Shown: positions 47,401 through 60,000 of the stretch, piece by piece
How positions within the stretch are numbered: position 1 is the stretch's first letter
Layout: each line of letters opens with the position of its first letter
DNA from: Sphaerosporella brunnea
Lineage: Eukaryota > Ascomycota > Pezizomycetes > Pezizales > Pyronemataceae
Reading direction: 5' to 3'
Length of the DNA stretch: 64,000 bases
Assembly (NCBI GenBank): GCA_008704415.1
Contig: VXIS01000190.1
Coordinates: forward strand, 27,748 to 91,747
Translations under genes and position numbers: made by a program
Notes under the pieces: generated by a model
The model's database searches: none
What the model saw: only the letters and a program-made list of their open reading frames with translations
Told to the model about the DNA's origin: nothing

Positions 47401-48784
47401 ATTCTGATTGTGCACAGTTTATCTCTCTTATTTTCGAGAGTTTCAGTTACGTGTATCAACTCTCTGGAGATTCTTCGCAGGTTTCCCGAGAGGAGATCCG
47501 CAGATTCAAGCAAGCTTGGGCGAAGTTTGATCCTGATGGTACTGGGTATATCCCTAAGGAACAGTTTCCGCGATTGCTAGGGGTAAGTATTACTTCCCAT
47601 TGCGCATTCCCCCTTCCGCATATTTTAACACTTGACTGCAGCAACTCTCGGGTATCTTTGCCATGGGAATTTACGAGGAGCCGTTCACAGTGCACCGAAT
47701 CCTAGACGACTGCAGGGTTGATCCAAACAGCACCAAGGGCCTCACCACGGGATCAGTTGTGCATGGAATCGACCTGGAAGCACTCAACAGACGCATCGCA
47801 AAGATACCTATCCATAAGATCCGTAGGCAGCGGCATACGTTTACCCTTTTTTATGAGGAGTGCCTGGTATCGGCAGATAAAGCGTATGGTGTCCGGTTTG
47901 AGTCGGTTCTACTGATTCTGGCGCACTACAAGGTCATCAATGACAACAAGAGCTTGAGGTATGTTTGGAGAGCGCGGTTTTCTCATATCTGATACTGAAA
48001 TCACTCCCCTTCAACAAGGCTTGAAGAATATCTGCGGCGCCGGCATCGACTACAGAGGGTGGAGGAGCAGGTGCAGCGAAACATCGTCACAAGCTTCTTC
48101 CTGACGCTATACTGGCACAAGCGGTACAAGGCCGTCAAGGCCGGCAAGATTACACCCGCCGCCATGCTCAGCCGTCACAACTCTGTCAATGTTCCGCAGA
48201 TTCGCATCGATTCCGCCAGCGAAGTCACCTCCTTGGTCCCCGAGATCAGAGTGGAATCGGATATTCCACAGATCACCATAAACGAGGAAGGACCCGTGAC
48301 GCCGCCGCGCCAGCCCTCGCTAGACTTTGGCGAGTCTTCAGGGTTCTCCCCCATCGAATCGCCGCCAGCTGGAGTATTCAGCTTCGCTAGTATCGATCCG
48401 TTTGCCCCTCGCGACGAGAGCACATTGCGCCAGCGTGGCCCGGGTCGTAGAACGCCCCCGTACATCCAGACTCCAAATTTGAGCCCTAGCACAAGCCCAA
48501 TGATGAGTCCGACTACATCGCCGCGCATGGCGCCCGCAGATGTTCTGGGAGGATGGTTTGGCGTGGATCCAGAGCGAGAGAACCGGCAATCAGGATCCAC
48601 ATCCACGGAGGTGGCACCACGGCTTGTGCTCTCCCCGCTCTTGGAGGATTCGGGGTGGAAGGATCAGATCAGGTCGTACATCGAGAACGAGATGGGGGGT
48701 GTCAGTAGACACAGCTCGATCAATAACAATGGCGAGGGCAGGAGCGGAAGTGTCAGCCGCCGATCGTCGGGGGGCAACAAGTAA
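41499..48784 (+). CDS. CCH1: Voltage-gated calcium channel Cch1 (left copy, frame broken at two sites)
   Basis: Exons that splice in frame: 41499-42556, 42610-42759, 42818-43882, 43927-44338, 44393-44696, 44759-45024, 45078-46552, 46607-46812, 46867-47011, 47073-47163, 47212-47368, 47418-47582, 47642-47958 and 48019-48784, for about 2190 residues. After a Ser-rich cytosolic leader come four six-helix domains. Pore-loop filter positions read N (MTSNTFSDLL), E (FSSENWTTLL), E (VSQEGWTNLM) and E (TCGEGWNDIM), as in known fungal Cch1. An EF-hand-like segment (WAKFDPDGTGYIPKEQF) and a Ser/Pro-rich tail follow. With Mid1 the channel admits Ca2+ at the plasma membrane during stress. Near 46234-46250 a missing T and an extra A create an in-frame TAG, and at 46798-46802 five T's stand where four restore frame; the right copy reads correctly at both. 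Confidence 0.93.
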
Positions 48785-51396
48785 CGCACACAACACAGCG
48801 CGAGCATAGCGGTGGAACGGGCTTTTTCTGGTGTGTTTCTTCATGTTTTGATTGCTTTTTTCGGTAGAGCGAGGTATTCCCCCCCTTTTTTTCTTTCCTT
48901 TTCCGTTGCCTTTTGGTGTTGGTGTTAGGGGCGTTGGTGTTTTGTGTACTGTTTTGTGCGGGTGGGGGCCGACGATAGATGAGAGTTGAGACGAAACGAG
49001 ACGTAAGTGCTTCTGGAAGCTCGGTAGATTTACTTACTTGCTGCTTCTAATTCTGGTACCACCTACACACAAAATAATGAGATTTGTTTGTGAGATCATG
49101 CAGGATACCTACCTACATACATGTATGCAGGTACATGCCTGGTACTTCGTCCATACTTATTATTCCGTACTTAGCTTACAGCTATGCAACAACGATGGGC
49201 CAAATGCAAGTGCTGGTGCATAGTTCGAGCCTTCTGCCAGAGGAAAGAAGCTCAGAGGCCTAGTTTTTCAAACTTCAGATTCCTCTTGGCTGGCTGACAC
49301 CAGAAGGGGAGCGATTCAAATTTTTACTTGAACTTCATCGCCAGCCCACTCAACACCACAATTTATTCACCACTTGCCGTCTATAATAGATTGCTTTCTA
49401 TTGCTATCGAAACCAAATCAAAATGTGGCGTGGTTTCATGAAGTTGATTGTTGCGTTTTTTCCCATGCATACAAAAGAGCGGTCGGCAGAAAAAGAGACG
49501 GTTGTGGTGGTGGTGGTTAACCTTTGCTCTTTATTTCGCACCAAAATAACTATTTCCCGGCGCTCATCTCTGGTCTACCGTTCTTGCAATAGCTATAAAC
49601 AGAAACAACGGGTGACCACCATATTCCCCTCACGCAACCTCACAGTCCGTCCGAATGATCCAGCATTATTTGTATGGTTATTCCCTGGGGCCGGTTGGTT
49701 GGAGATGGGCTTGGATCTTAAGGTGGTTGACCGTGGCCGCCACCATATCGCAATTCCAGCCCACGACCAAAGTCAAACAACTATTCCCCAGCAGTCGGGT
49801 CGTTTTTCTTGCTTCAGCGTCGTCGTCGTCGCAACCGTGAAAAGATCGATCCCGAGATTTTGATGTCCAGGTAACTTGTCATCAAAAATATCTGCGATTT
49901 GGTGATAGACCCCGATAGGTAGATGATGGTGATTAACCATGCTACTAGGACCATTTCCTGTTCCCCAGCGAGGTCCATTCGGTCTTGATCTAGATCAAGG
50001 GCACCATTTGCTTGAAAACGCTCGGCAGCATCCGATGCATTGACGCCGGCATGCTTCAAGGTCTTGCTCGTAGCGCGTAAGCCGGGCCGAGCAAGATCAA
50101 CACCCTCCAGATAAGGAACAATGGAAGCCTTCCCGTCGCTCTGTTGGGGCCGAATAGAACAATTACCTATCCGTTGAATTGCGTTCTATCGTCGCCAGAT
50201 AGATTGTTGGTATTGGCAGGGGGGGGGGGTACCCGACCCCTGCTCTATTCATTGGATCAATATAATAGATGGCAGTTTGTCGCAATAGAATATCGATCTA
50301 TTTGGCCACGGGAATGCTTCCAACACAAAAGCTGATCGGAAGGCAAAGACAATCACTGGCCACGCTGAAGAGTAGAACGACTCCAGCTGTCAGCCGACTA
50401 TGGCGAGCCCTATTAACCATTAGTAAACGCACAGTAGTCAGCCACACAAGGACATACGGTATCTATTGGACGTTGGTTTGCAACAAGTCGGTGATCCTTT
50501 TTGCGGGGGTTTTTTATTGCTCCAGAAACGGGTCCCAGCATAGGGCCTCAGACCATTTATCCGACAGACGCTTGATGTCTCGTTCTTCGTATTCCATCCG
50601 TGTTGCGACAAGTGCAGGAATCGGTTGAGTTGCACCGACAGTCAGAAGGGACTTTTTCCAGCTCGTCAACTTTTCCCAAGCCCCCCTAAGCCTTCATTCG
50701 TTCTCACACCCTTCCTTCCTACAACGTACGGTGGTGTGCATTCTCTATATGACAAGCAGGTGGCGTACCACCACAACAGATAAACATGCCACCCTAGCCA
50801 GCATTCACACTGTGTCAGGACGCATATTCCAACACGCTTCGTAAAATCGTCCGCTAGGTCGGCGGGCTCTGACTCCTCTCCCTCAACCGGGCTCTAAGAC
50901 GGCAGTATCGGACAACTCGGAATTTCATGATCTCTCTCTCGACGGTGACCGGCTAGTTACGTGAAAGACGAAAAATACGGACCCCCAAGCCTCGACGGAG
51001 TAGTCAGCGAGGTTGTAGCCTTCGTCTTTTGTCGTACCAGTAGTAGTCAGATTCGTCGTCCTGTTCGGGTTACGGCTGCTGTTGGTGCTGGCCCGTGGAA
51101 GAGGGGAGCTGAGGAAAGAAGAGGCGGTCTTGGAATCGTATATTGTGCTGCTATTATGAGAGCGGGGGGGGGGGGGGCGGCGTTGAGCAAGAAGGAGCAA
51201 GTGGTCATGACTCGCTTTCACTGGACGGAGTCCAAGAGAAAGCTTTGGAGGTGCAATCATCAGAACGCACTCGCCCGCGCATCACAGCAGTAAAACAAAA
51301 AAGTCGAAGTTGAAGTTCAACGTCCACCACCATCGAACTTTTTCCACATGCCAGCAACACGGCCCACCACTTCCACTTCTCCACTTCTCTACTTCC
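48785..51396 (+). other. Non-coding inner part of the left arm
   Basis: About 2.6 kb between CCH1 and the axis. It holds T-rich DNA after the CCH1 stop, TACC/GTAT-rich patches at 49105-49140, an 11-G run at 50219-50229, a copy of the dyad block at about 50254-50303, a copy of the dispersed repeat at about 50775-50836, and a 14-G run at 51164-51177. The minus strand from about 50130 down to 49930 is open and contains LKHAGVNASDAAERFQANGA, which faintly recalls a cytochrome b5-like segment but lacks the heme-binding His-Pro-Gly-Gly; if related it is dead. No working gene is supported. Confidence 0.45.
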
Positions 51397-51426
51397 CGCG
51401 GAAGTAGAGAAGTGGAGAAGTGGAAG
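51370..51426. repeat. Axis of the inverted repeat: self-folding CT/GA hairpin
   Basis: The two arms meet at acttcc-cgc-ggaagt (51391-51405), so the spacer is the 3 bases 51397-51399. Around it the left side is built of cactt/cttctc-type short repeats and the right side is its complement. A single strand here would fold into a hairpin with a 3-nt loop and an essentially unlimited stem. The first indel between the arms lies about 35 bp out (ggccc against ggcc). Confidence 0.95.
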
Positions 51427-54010
51427 TGGTGGCCGTGTTGCTGGCATGTGGAAAAAGTTCGATGGTGGTGGACGTTGAACTTCAACTTCGACTTTTTTGT
51501 TTTACTGCTGTGATGCGCGGGCGAGTGCGTTCTGATGATTGCACCTCCAAAGCTTTCTCTTGGACTCCGTCCAGTGAAAGCGAGTCATGACCACTTGCTC
51601 CTTCTTGCTCAACGCCGCCCCCCCCCCCCCGCTCTCATAATAGCAGCACAATATACGATTCCAAGACCGCCTCTTCTTTCCTCAGCTCCCCTCTTCCACG
51701 GGCCAGCACCAACAGCAGCCGTAACCCGAACAGGACGACGAATCTGACTACTACTGGTACGACAAAAGACGAAGGCTACAACCTCGCTGACTACTCCGTC
51801 GAGGCTTGGGGGTCCGTATTTTTCGTCTTTCACGTAACTAGCCGGTCACCGTCGAGAGAGAGATCATGAAATTCCGAGTTGTCCGATACTGCCGTCTTAG
51901 AGCCCGGTTGAGGGAGAGGAGTCAGAGCCCGCCGACCTAGCGGACGATTTTACGAAGCGTGTTGGAATATGCGTCCTGACACAGTGTGAATGCTGGCTAG
52001 GGTGGCATGTTTATCTGTTGTGGTGGTACGCCACCTGCTTGTCATATAGAGAATGCACACCACCGTACGTTGTAGGAAGGAAGGGTGTGAGAACGAATGA
52101 AGGCTTAGGGGGGCTTGGGAAAAGTTGACGAGCTGGAAAAAGTCCCTTCTGACTGTCGGTGCAACTCAACCGATTCCTGCACTTGTCGCAACACGGATGG
52201 AATACGAAGAACGAGACATCAAGCGTCTGTCGGATAAATGGTCTGAGGCCCTATGCTGGGACCCGTTTCTGGAGCAATAAAAAACCCCCGCAAAAAGGAT
52301 CACCGACTTGTTGCAAACCAACGTCCAATAGATACCGTATGTCCTTGTGTGGCTGACTACTGTGCGTTTACTAATGGTTAATAGGGCTCGCCATAGTCGG
52401 CTGACAGCTGGAGTCGTTCTACTCTTCAGCGTGGCCAGTGATTGTCTTTGCCTTCCGATCAGCTTTTGTGTTGGAAGCATTCCCGTGGCCAAATAGATCG
52501 ATATTCTATTGCGACAAACTGCCATCTATTATATTGATCCAATGAATAGAGCAGGGGTCGGGTACCCCCCCCCCCTGCCAATACCAACAATCTATCTGGC
52601 GACGATAGAACGCAATTCAACGGATAGGTAATTGTTCTATTCGGCCCCAACAGAGCGACGGGAAGGCTTCCATTGTTCCTTATCTGGAGGGTGTTGATCT
52701 TGCTCGGCCCGGCTTACGCGCTACGAGCAAGACCTTGAAGCATGCCGGCGTCAATGCATCGGATGCTGCCGAGCGTTTTCAAGCAAATGGTGCCCTTGAT
52801 CTAGATCAAGACCGAATGGACCTCGCTGGGGAACAGGAAATGGTCCTAGTAGCATGGTTAATCACCATCATCTACCTATCGGGGTCTATCACCAAATCGC
52901 AGATATTTTTGATGACAAGTTACCTGGACATCAAAATCTCGGGATCGATCTTTTCACGGTTGCGACGACGACGACGCTGAAGCAAGAAAAACGACCCGAC
53001 TGCTGGGGAATAGTTGTTTGACTTTGGTCGTGGGCTGGAATTGCGATATGGTGGCGGCCACGGTCAACCACCTTAAGATCCAAGCCCATCTCCAACCAAC
53101 CGGCCCCAGGGAATAACCATACAAATAATGCTGGATCATTCGGACGGACTGTGAGGTTGCGTGAGGGGAATATGGTGGTCACCCGTTGTTTCTGTTTATA
53201 GCTATTGCAAGAACGGTAGACCAGAGATGAGCGCCGGGAAATAGTTATTTTGGTGCGAAATAAAGAGCAAAGGTTAACCACCACCACCACAACCGTCTCT
53301 TTTTTCTGCCGACCGCTCTTTTGTATGCATGGGAAAAAACGCAACAATCAACTTCATGAAACCACGCCACATTTTGATTTGGTTTCGATAGCAATAGAAA
53401 GCAATCTATTATAGACGGCAAGTGGTGAATAAATTGTGGTGTTGAGTGGGCTGGCGATGAAGTTCAAGTAAAAATTTGAATCGCTCCCCTTCTGGTGTCA
53501 GCCAGCCAAGAGGAATCTGAAGTTTGAAAAACTAGGCCTCTGAGCTTCTTTCCTCTGGCAGAAGGCTCGAACTATGCACCAGCACTTGCATTTGGCCCAT
53601 CGTTGTTGCATAGCTGTAAGCTAAGTACGGAATAATAAGTATGGACGAAGTACCAGGCATGTACCTGCATACATGTATGTAGGTAGGTATCCTGCATGAT
53701 CTCACAAACAAATCTCATTATTTTGTGTGTAGGTGGTACCAGAATTAGAAGCAGCAAGTAAGTAAATCTACCGAGCTTCCAGAAGCACTTACGTCTCGTT
53801 TCGTCTCAACTCTCATCTATCGTCGGCCCCCACCCGCACAAAACAGTACACAAAACACCAACGCCCCTAACACCAACACCAAAAGGCAACGGAAAAGGAA
53901 AGAAAAAAAGGGGGGGAATACCTCGCTCTACCGAAAAAAGCAATCAAAACATGAAGAAACACACCAGAAAAAGCCCGTTCCACCGCTATGCTCGCGCTGT
54001 GTTGTGTGCG
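51400..54010 (-). other. Non-coding inner part of the right arm
   Basis: Mirror of 48785-51396. It contains the dispersed repeat copy at 51959-52020, the dyad block at 52491-52540 and the open stretch with the faint cytochrome b5-like text at about 52660-52870 (plus strand). No gene is supported. Confidence 0.45.
51959..52020 (+). repeat. Copy B of the dispersed repeat block
   Basis: Matches 1543-1608 in the same orientation over about 35 nt plus a following 10-nt string; the mirror copy is at about 50775-50836. Spacing between the two conserved parts is 18 nt here and 22 nt in copy A. Confidence 0.5.
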
Positions 54011-57000
54011 TTACTTGTTGCCCCCGACGATCGGCGGCTGACACTTCCGCTCCTGCCCTCGCCATTGTTATTGATCGAGCTGTGTCTACTGACACCCCCC
54101 ATCTCGTTCTCGATGTACGACCTGATCTGATCCTTCCACCCCGAATCCTCCAAGAGCGGGGAGAGCACAAGCCGTGGTGCCACCTCCGTGGATGTGGATC
54201 CTGATTGCCGGTTCTCTCGCTCTGGATCCACGCCAAACCATCCTCCCAGAACATCTGCGGGCGCCATGCGCGGCGATGTAGTCGGACTCATCATTGGGCT
54301 TGTGCTAGGGCTCAAATTTGGAGTCTGGATGTACGGGGGCGTTCTACGACCCGGGCCACGCTGGCGCAATGTGCTCTCGTCGCGAGGGGCAAACGGATCG
54401 ATACTAGCGAAGCTGAATACTCCAGCTGGCGGCGATTCGATGGGGAGAACCCTGAAGACTCGCCAAAGTCTAGCGAGGGCTGGCGCGGCGGCGTCACGGG
54501 TCCTTCCTCGTTTATGGTGATCTGTGGAATATCCGATTCCACTCTGATCTCGGGGACCAAGGAGGTGACTTCGCTGGCGGAATCGATGCGAATCTGCGGA
54601 ACATTGACAGAGTTGTGACGGCTGAGCATGGCGGCGGGTGTAATCTTGCCGGCCTTGACGGCCTTGTACCGCTTGTGCCAGTATAGCGTCAGGAAGAAGC
54701 TTGTGACGATGTTTCGCTGCACCTGCTCCTCCACCCTCTGTAGTCGATGCCGGCGCCGCAGATATTCTTCAAGCCTTGTTGAAGGGGAGTGATTTCAGTA
54801 TCAGATATGAGAAAACCGCGCTCTCCAAACATACCTCAAGCTCTTGTTGTCATTGATGACCTTGTAGTGCGCCAGAATCAGTAGAACCGACTCAAACCGG
54901 ACACCATACGCTTTATCTGCCGATACCAGGCACTCCTCATAAAAAAGGGTAAACGTATGCCGCTGCCTACGGATCTTATGGATAGGTATCTTTGCGATGC
55001 GTCTGTTGAGTGCTTCCAGGTCGATTCCATGCACAACTGATCCCGTGGTGAGGCCCTTGGTGCTGTTTGGATCAACCCGCAGTCGTCTAGGATTCGGTGC
55101 ACTGTGAACGGCTCCTCGTAAATTCCCATGGCAAAGATACCCGAGAGTTGCTGCAGTCAAGTGTTAAAATATGCGGAAGGGGGAATGCGCAATGGAAGTA
55201 AATACTTACCCCTAGCAATCGCGGAAACTGTTCCTTAGGGATATACCCAGTACCATCAGGATCAAACTTCGCCCAAGCTGCTTGAATCTGCGGATCTCCT
55301 CTCGGGAAACCTGCGAAGAATCTCCAGAGAGTTGATACACGTAACTGAAACTCTCGAAAATAAGAGAGATAAACTGTGCACAATCAGAATCGTGGTCATA
55401 TCACTCGTCGAACACAACTTACCATGGACACGAAAATGAACATGCTGAGGATGTTCCACGACACAAACAGAGCATGTGCATAGACCGGACTTCCACAGTC
55501 ACTATCAAAGAAAGTCTTGCCGCGTACACACTAGGTTCGAGAACCACGTAGTCGCTCATGATATCGTTCCATCCTTCTCTGTTCTCTGTTAGCACTATTT
55601 TACAGGCAATCCTCAAGTCTACATACCCGCAAGTCATCCTGAAGAGCAAAATCAGAGCCTTCGGAACAGTTCTGAAGTTCATGTTCTGATTGCTGTGGCT
55701 GCCGATCTTTGTCAATCCTGTCCCAGAAATCGTTAATACAGGTTATTTCAAAAGATTTCAATGTGGGCTGCGTCTCACCAAACGTCTGCGTCAGGGCTAT
55801 CGCATAGACCAAGAACAACACAAACCACGTAGCGATCAAGTTCCCAATCGACGTTAGGGACGCGGCTGCAGTTTTGAACAGATGATCTAGCTGGTCGTTC
55901 CGTGGAATCAACATTATGACAACCTACGCGCCAAATCAATATCAATATAGACGAGATAAACACGATAAACGGCTTACCGAAACCAAGAAAAGCTTTTGCA
56001 ACTGGACGAACATAGGCGCCTGATATCCCGCCAGAAGTAATAAGGTAGTAGCCGTAGTACCGCTAACCGACACCAGAGCGTAGAGGTCCCCACTTGCTCT
56101 TGATGAAATTCGTCCAGGTCAACCCAATCACTCGAACTACTATGTTGACGATAAAGGTCATGTTTAAAATCAAGAAGAACCAGTCTGCAATCCCGTCAGC
56201 ATTCGCCACGTTCCCGTAATAGACAGCAAGGAATTAACCTCTGATTCTGTCCAAGGATGCTGGTGATGGATGATATTCCAACAACAGAAGCACACCATGA
56301 AGCATCAACAGAACAGTCACACCCTCTGCCAATATCCATGCTTGTGCGTAGCTCTCTGATAGCACCAGCTCTCCCATTTTGAATCCGGCATTGTACTTGG
56401 CCGCTTTGACGGAGTGACCTGGCGAAGCAACTTCCGCAACTCCAACCAAGTACGCTGGTCCGCCGTCAAGAAAGCCACTCCCGTTTGTTCCGTATAGTTG
56501 CGCATGAAAACAGACACAAACAGCGTCAAGACGAAGACAGCTCCTAGCAAATTGAAGGCCAAAAAGAATACAGCATTGCCCTGGGAATGGAAGGGCTGCG
56601 GTTGCATTCCTTTTCCAACAATTTGCCTCGGCGTTGAACATCAGATTAGTCCATCCTTCTTGACTGACAATCTGAAAAAGCGTGAAAAGACTAGCTCCGA
56701 AGCTATCGAAGTTGAAATCGGATTCTGAACAGCCCTAGGTGCGAGGACGTTCATTGGAACGGCGAGCTATCATACTCAAAGATACAATCCGAAAGGTTTG
56801 TGATACCGTCAGAGGAATCGTTGCAAGCTTCCATTTGGCCAGAAAACAGATTGACTCCATACACAGCAAACGGGATGAGCAAACAGAGCGAGACAAAAGC
56901 GGCAGAGACAATTTTCTTTCCGCCGATGACAACAACGGAGTGAAAAGTATCTTGAGCAGTACCGCTGATATTTAGGAGCCGGAGAGCACGCAAAGCCTTG

Positions 57001-60000
57001 AACGCGCCAACAGCTCTGCTGATTTCGTCCTGGTTGGTAAGAGCCGCACCAACGCTGATCCATAGTGTGACGAGCACAACGCAATCTATGATACCCCAAG
57101 ATCCGCGCAAGTAAGCATTTGGGGTCCAGATAAGGCCGTCCGCAATGATTTTGATGGTCGATTCTATAGTAAACAGGCATACAAAGCCTCCATCGGCAAG
57201 AGTGAACCACGACGTCTTTGGTGAAGTGCCATGCTGTTCGTAATACTGTTTCTGGTAGAGAGGTGTAGTATAGCAGGCAAGGACGACCATTGCCACAATC
57301 GCGCAGTAGATGAGAATTGAGAAGGAGTAGCTGAGAGTTGGGTTGGGTTGTAGGCCGTCATATCTGGTGTCAGCACGACTGGGGCCTACCATTTTCTGGC
57401 AAAAGCGTCTGATTGGGTTCGTAGGCCTAAATATGAACAGAGAGACGTTGTAGTTTGGATGTTTTGCCAGGTACTCCCTCTGGGCCCTCTTCCTCCGTTC
57501 TGCTTCGGTGACCACCTCTTGTGCCAGGGCTGTTGGCGCCAAATCTGCAACAGAGCGAGACTGAAAGGAGTAAAAAGGGTTGGTTTCCCTGTCCCTCCAG
57601 ATCTCTTGAACTTTGGTTGACCAACGCTGGAAGAATCGTTGTCTCTTTTCTTCCTGCATATGCAAGTTCTCCATCGCGGCAGCGGCAAGGTTGGCGCCTT
57701 GAGCCACAGACTGTGAACCATTAGCATCTTAGAAATGGAAGCAGCGGGGGGGAAGCAACGCACCCGACGATTATTGTGTTCTCCTTCGTCCAGGAAGGAC
57801 TCCACGATTGCTTGCTTGGTTAACATTTCAAAAGCCACCTGTTTCGAATGAGCAGCCTCGATATTTTCCTTGTCTTTCTTGCCGAATAACGATGACAGTT
57901 TGAGACCTTGGCTGGGCGCTTTGTAGCTCTTGTTTTGTAAGAAGGCCTTGACCTGGTACATCCGCTTCTCATCTTCAGTAACGTCGAAGTTCTCCTGGAT
58001 GACAGCGATGAACATGTTCAACACGATGACTGTAAACAGAACAGAATTGTTAATGACTCCCTGTATTTCAAAGTGGAGACGGAAAGCTCACAGTTCCCAA
58101 GAACGAACCAGCCGATGAGGAAAATGGCACTTATCCAACCAACACCGTACGGCTGCTGGGCCTGGGTAGCCGAATACAGTAACGTGGTCCAGTTCTCGCT
58201 GGAAAATATCTGGTACATTCCAAGGAATGCATTCCAAATACTAAAGAATGAAATATGATTTGTTCCTCCCTGAGGGCTGTCGAATGGTACATCGCCCCGC
58301 AATATTTGGACGACAAACAGCGAGCATAAAAACGTGAGAAGTACCACAAAGAATAACAAGTTGAACAAGCCGGAAACATTACCCAACACTTTAGACTATG
58401 CAGAGCCATCAGCACAAATACATATATTCTTTGGGAAATGGAGACAAACCAGAAGGTTCCGAGTGACAGGAATCGCCCAGACCAACCTGTAGACCCGCAA
58501 AATCTGGAAGATGGTAAGCCAGTCATAAGGCCGGCCAGAATTCTTGATTGGCGGCAGTAGGATGATGGCAGTAATCACAGCCAGGAATAGATCCACCCAG
58601 TTTCTGCGTTTTTTGTGAAATCCCCGCCAATCGGCCACAGATCGCAAAACGATCTCGAAGAAGAGAAACACCGTCACTGCAAGTTCCACTTGGTCTACCA
58701 TTCGCGCTTCCCTCGGGGTCATCGTTGTTCTGCGGAACATTTGGGCAAACAAGCCCGCCGCAATGATGGCAACCCAGAGATGATGGGAATAATCATAGAT
58801 CCTTTTGATTGTACTTGGCTTCTTGTTTGCTTGCTCGTTTTCATTATGAATAGAAGAAATACTAAATTGTTAGCATTACCGCATGAGTGGGAGTCAGTGA
58901 CATACTCTTCTGCCGAGAAAGCACTCTTGCTTGACTCTTCACGAATGACCTGGAAAGACGAAGTGATGACTGCGATCAACAGATTGGCCAACCAGAATGC
59001 CAAAATAATAATCCCCGCAATAAAGACTGCAACCATCAGCATATGCCACACCGAAACGACAGGCCACAACTCACAAAACGCAGAGGCTAGGTAATCGCTA
59101 TCAGCGGTGTAGTAGAGCAAATCCGAGAATGTATTGCTCGTCATGACCACAAACACCAGTTCCAGGCTCTGTATGATGTTGTCAAAGCTGATTGTGCCAC
59201 TATAAGGATTTCCAACGTCCATGCAGAGTGAATTCGGCGGACAGATGAATCCTTTGGCTTTATCAGTGCCGGGGGATCCATCAGCTCTCAAGAATGGCAT
59301 CGCCTGGCCGGTGGTCGCATTCATGTACCCGCCACAGAACTGAAAACTGTTGACATAATTCGACTGCTGACCCGTGGGATCTACCCACACGCAGTTCCTC
59401 TGCAAGGATCCTTTGAAACTTTGTACCGCTATTACAGCAAATACAAGCCAAAAGAACCCGATCAGGAAAGCCACATGGACCAGCAAGGGCGCCGCCTTCT
59501 TCAAACTCCGCAGGATCACCGAAGTACCACTCGTAATTCCTAAAAGTCGAAGGATACGGAGGCAGCTCAGCATGCGGAAAACATACAGATGCCTGTCAGC
59601 CTCTACTTCAGCGAGACACAGCCCCAAGGATATCCAGTATGAGACCACGGCTACAAAGTCCAATCGATTGAAAGAGTGACGCAAAAAAGCCCTTCTTGCC
59701 AAACGAAATCGAGCCTGTGATTGAAGGGAACTGGGAACGGGGCCGTTAGCCTCGCCCATGTTGAGTTGAGTGATGCTGCGAAGAAGTGATGGCGGTTCGT
59801 CAACCCTAGTAGGGGAGGCGGCACGCGAATTATCATGCTTCTTGGGTGTCAGGAATGTCGTGGCCTTTTCCACGATCCTCCGGCGCAGACCACCTCTGGC
59901 ATCAGGGTCATAATCCTGCTTGGGGTTCAGGAAGAAGCCGGAGACAATGATTCTCGCAATAAGTTCAATCCTGTCCATGTCAGGAAACATTCCCGTCGAC

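Larger units (their letters stand above)
38787..51396 (+). repeat. Left arm of a giant inverted repeat (at least 12.6 kb)
   Basis: Positions pair with 51400-64000 on the opposite strand. The coordinate sum of paired bases is 102796 at the axis, 102795-102794 out to about 48.6 kb, falls to 102788 by 46.0 kb, stays at 102788 to about 38930, and is 102787 at the window end. Only single-base indels and no clear substitutions were noticed. The true outer boundary is not visible because the window ends while the arms still match. Confidence 0.97.

Noticed and set aside
49423..49863. A 146-codon open frame in the inner arm (mirror at 52931-53347)
   Set aside because: The two copies differ in their first residues because of a one-base A-run difference, there is no family motif, and it ends in a GTC/CGT-rich patch; it is likely chance.
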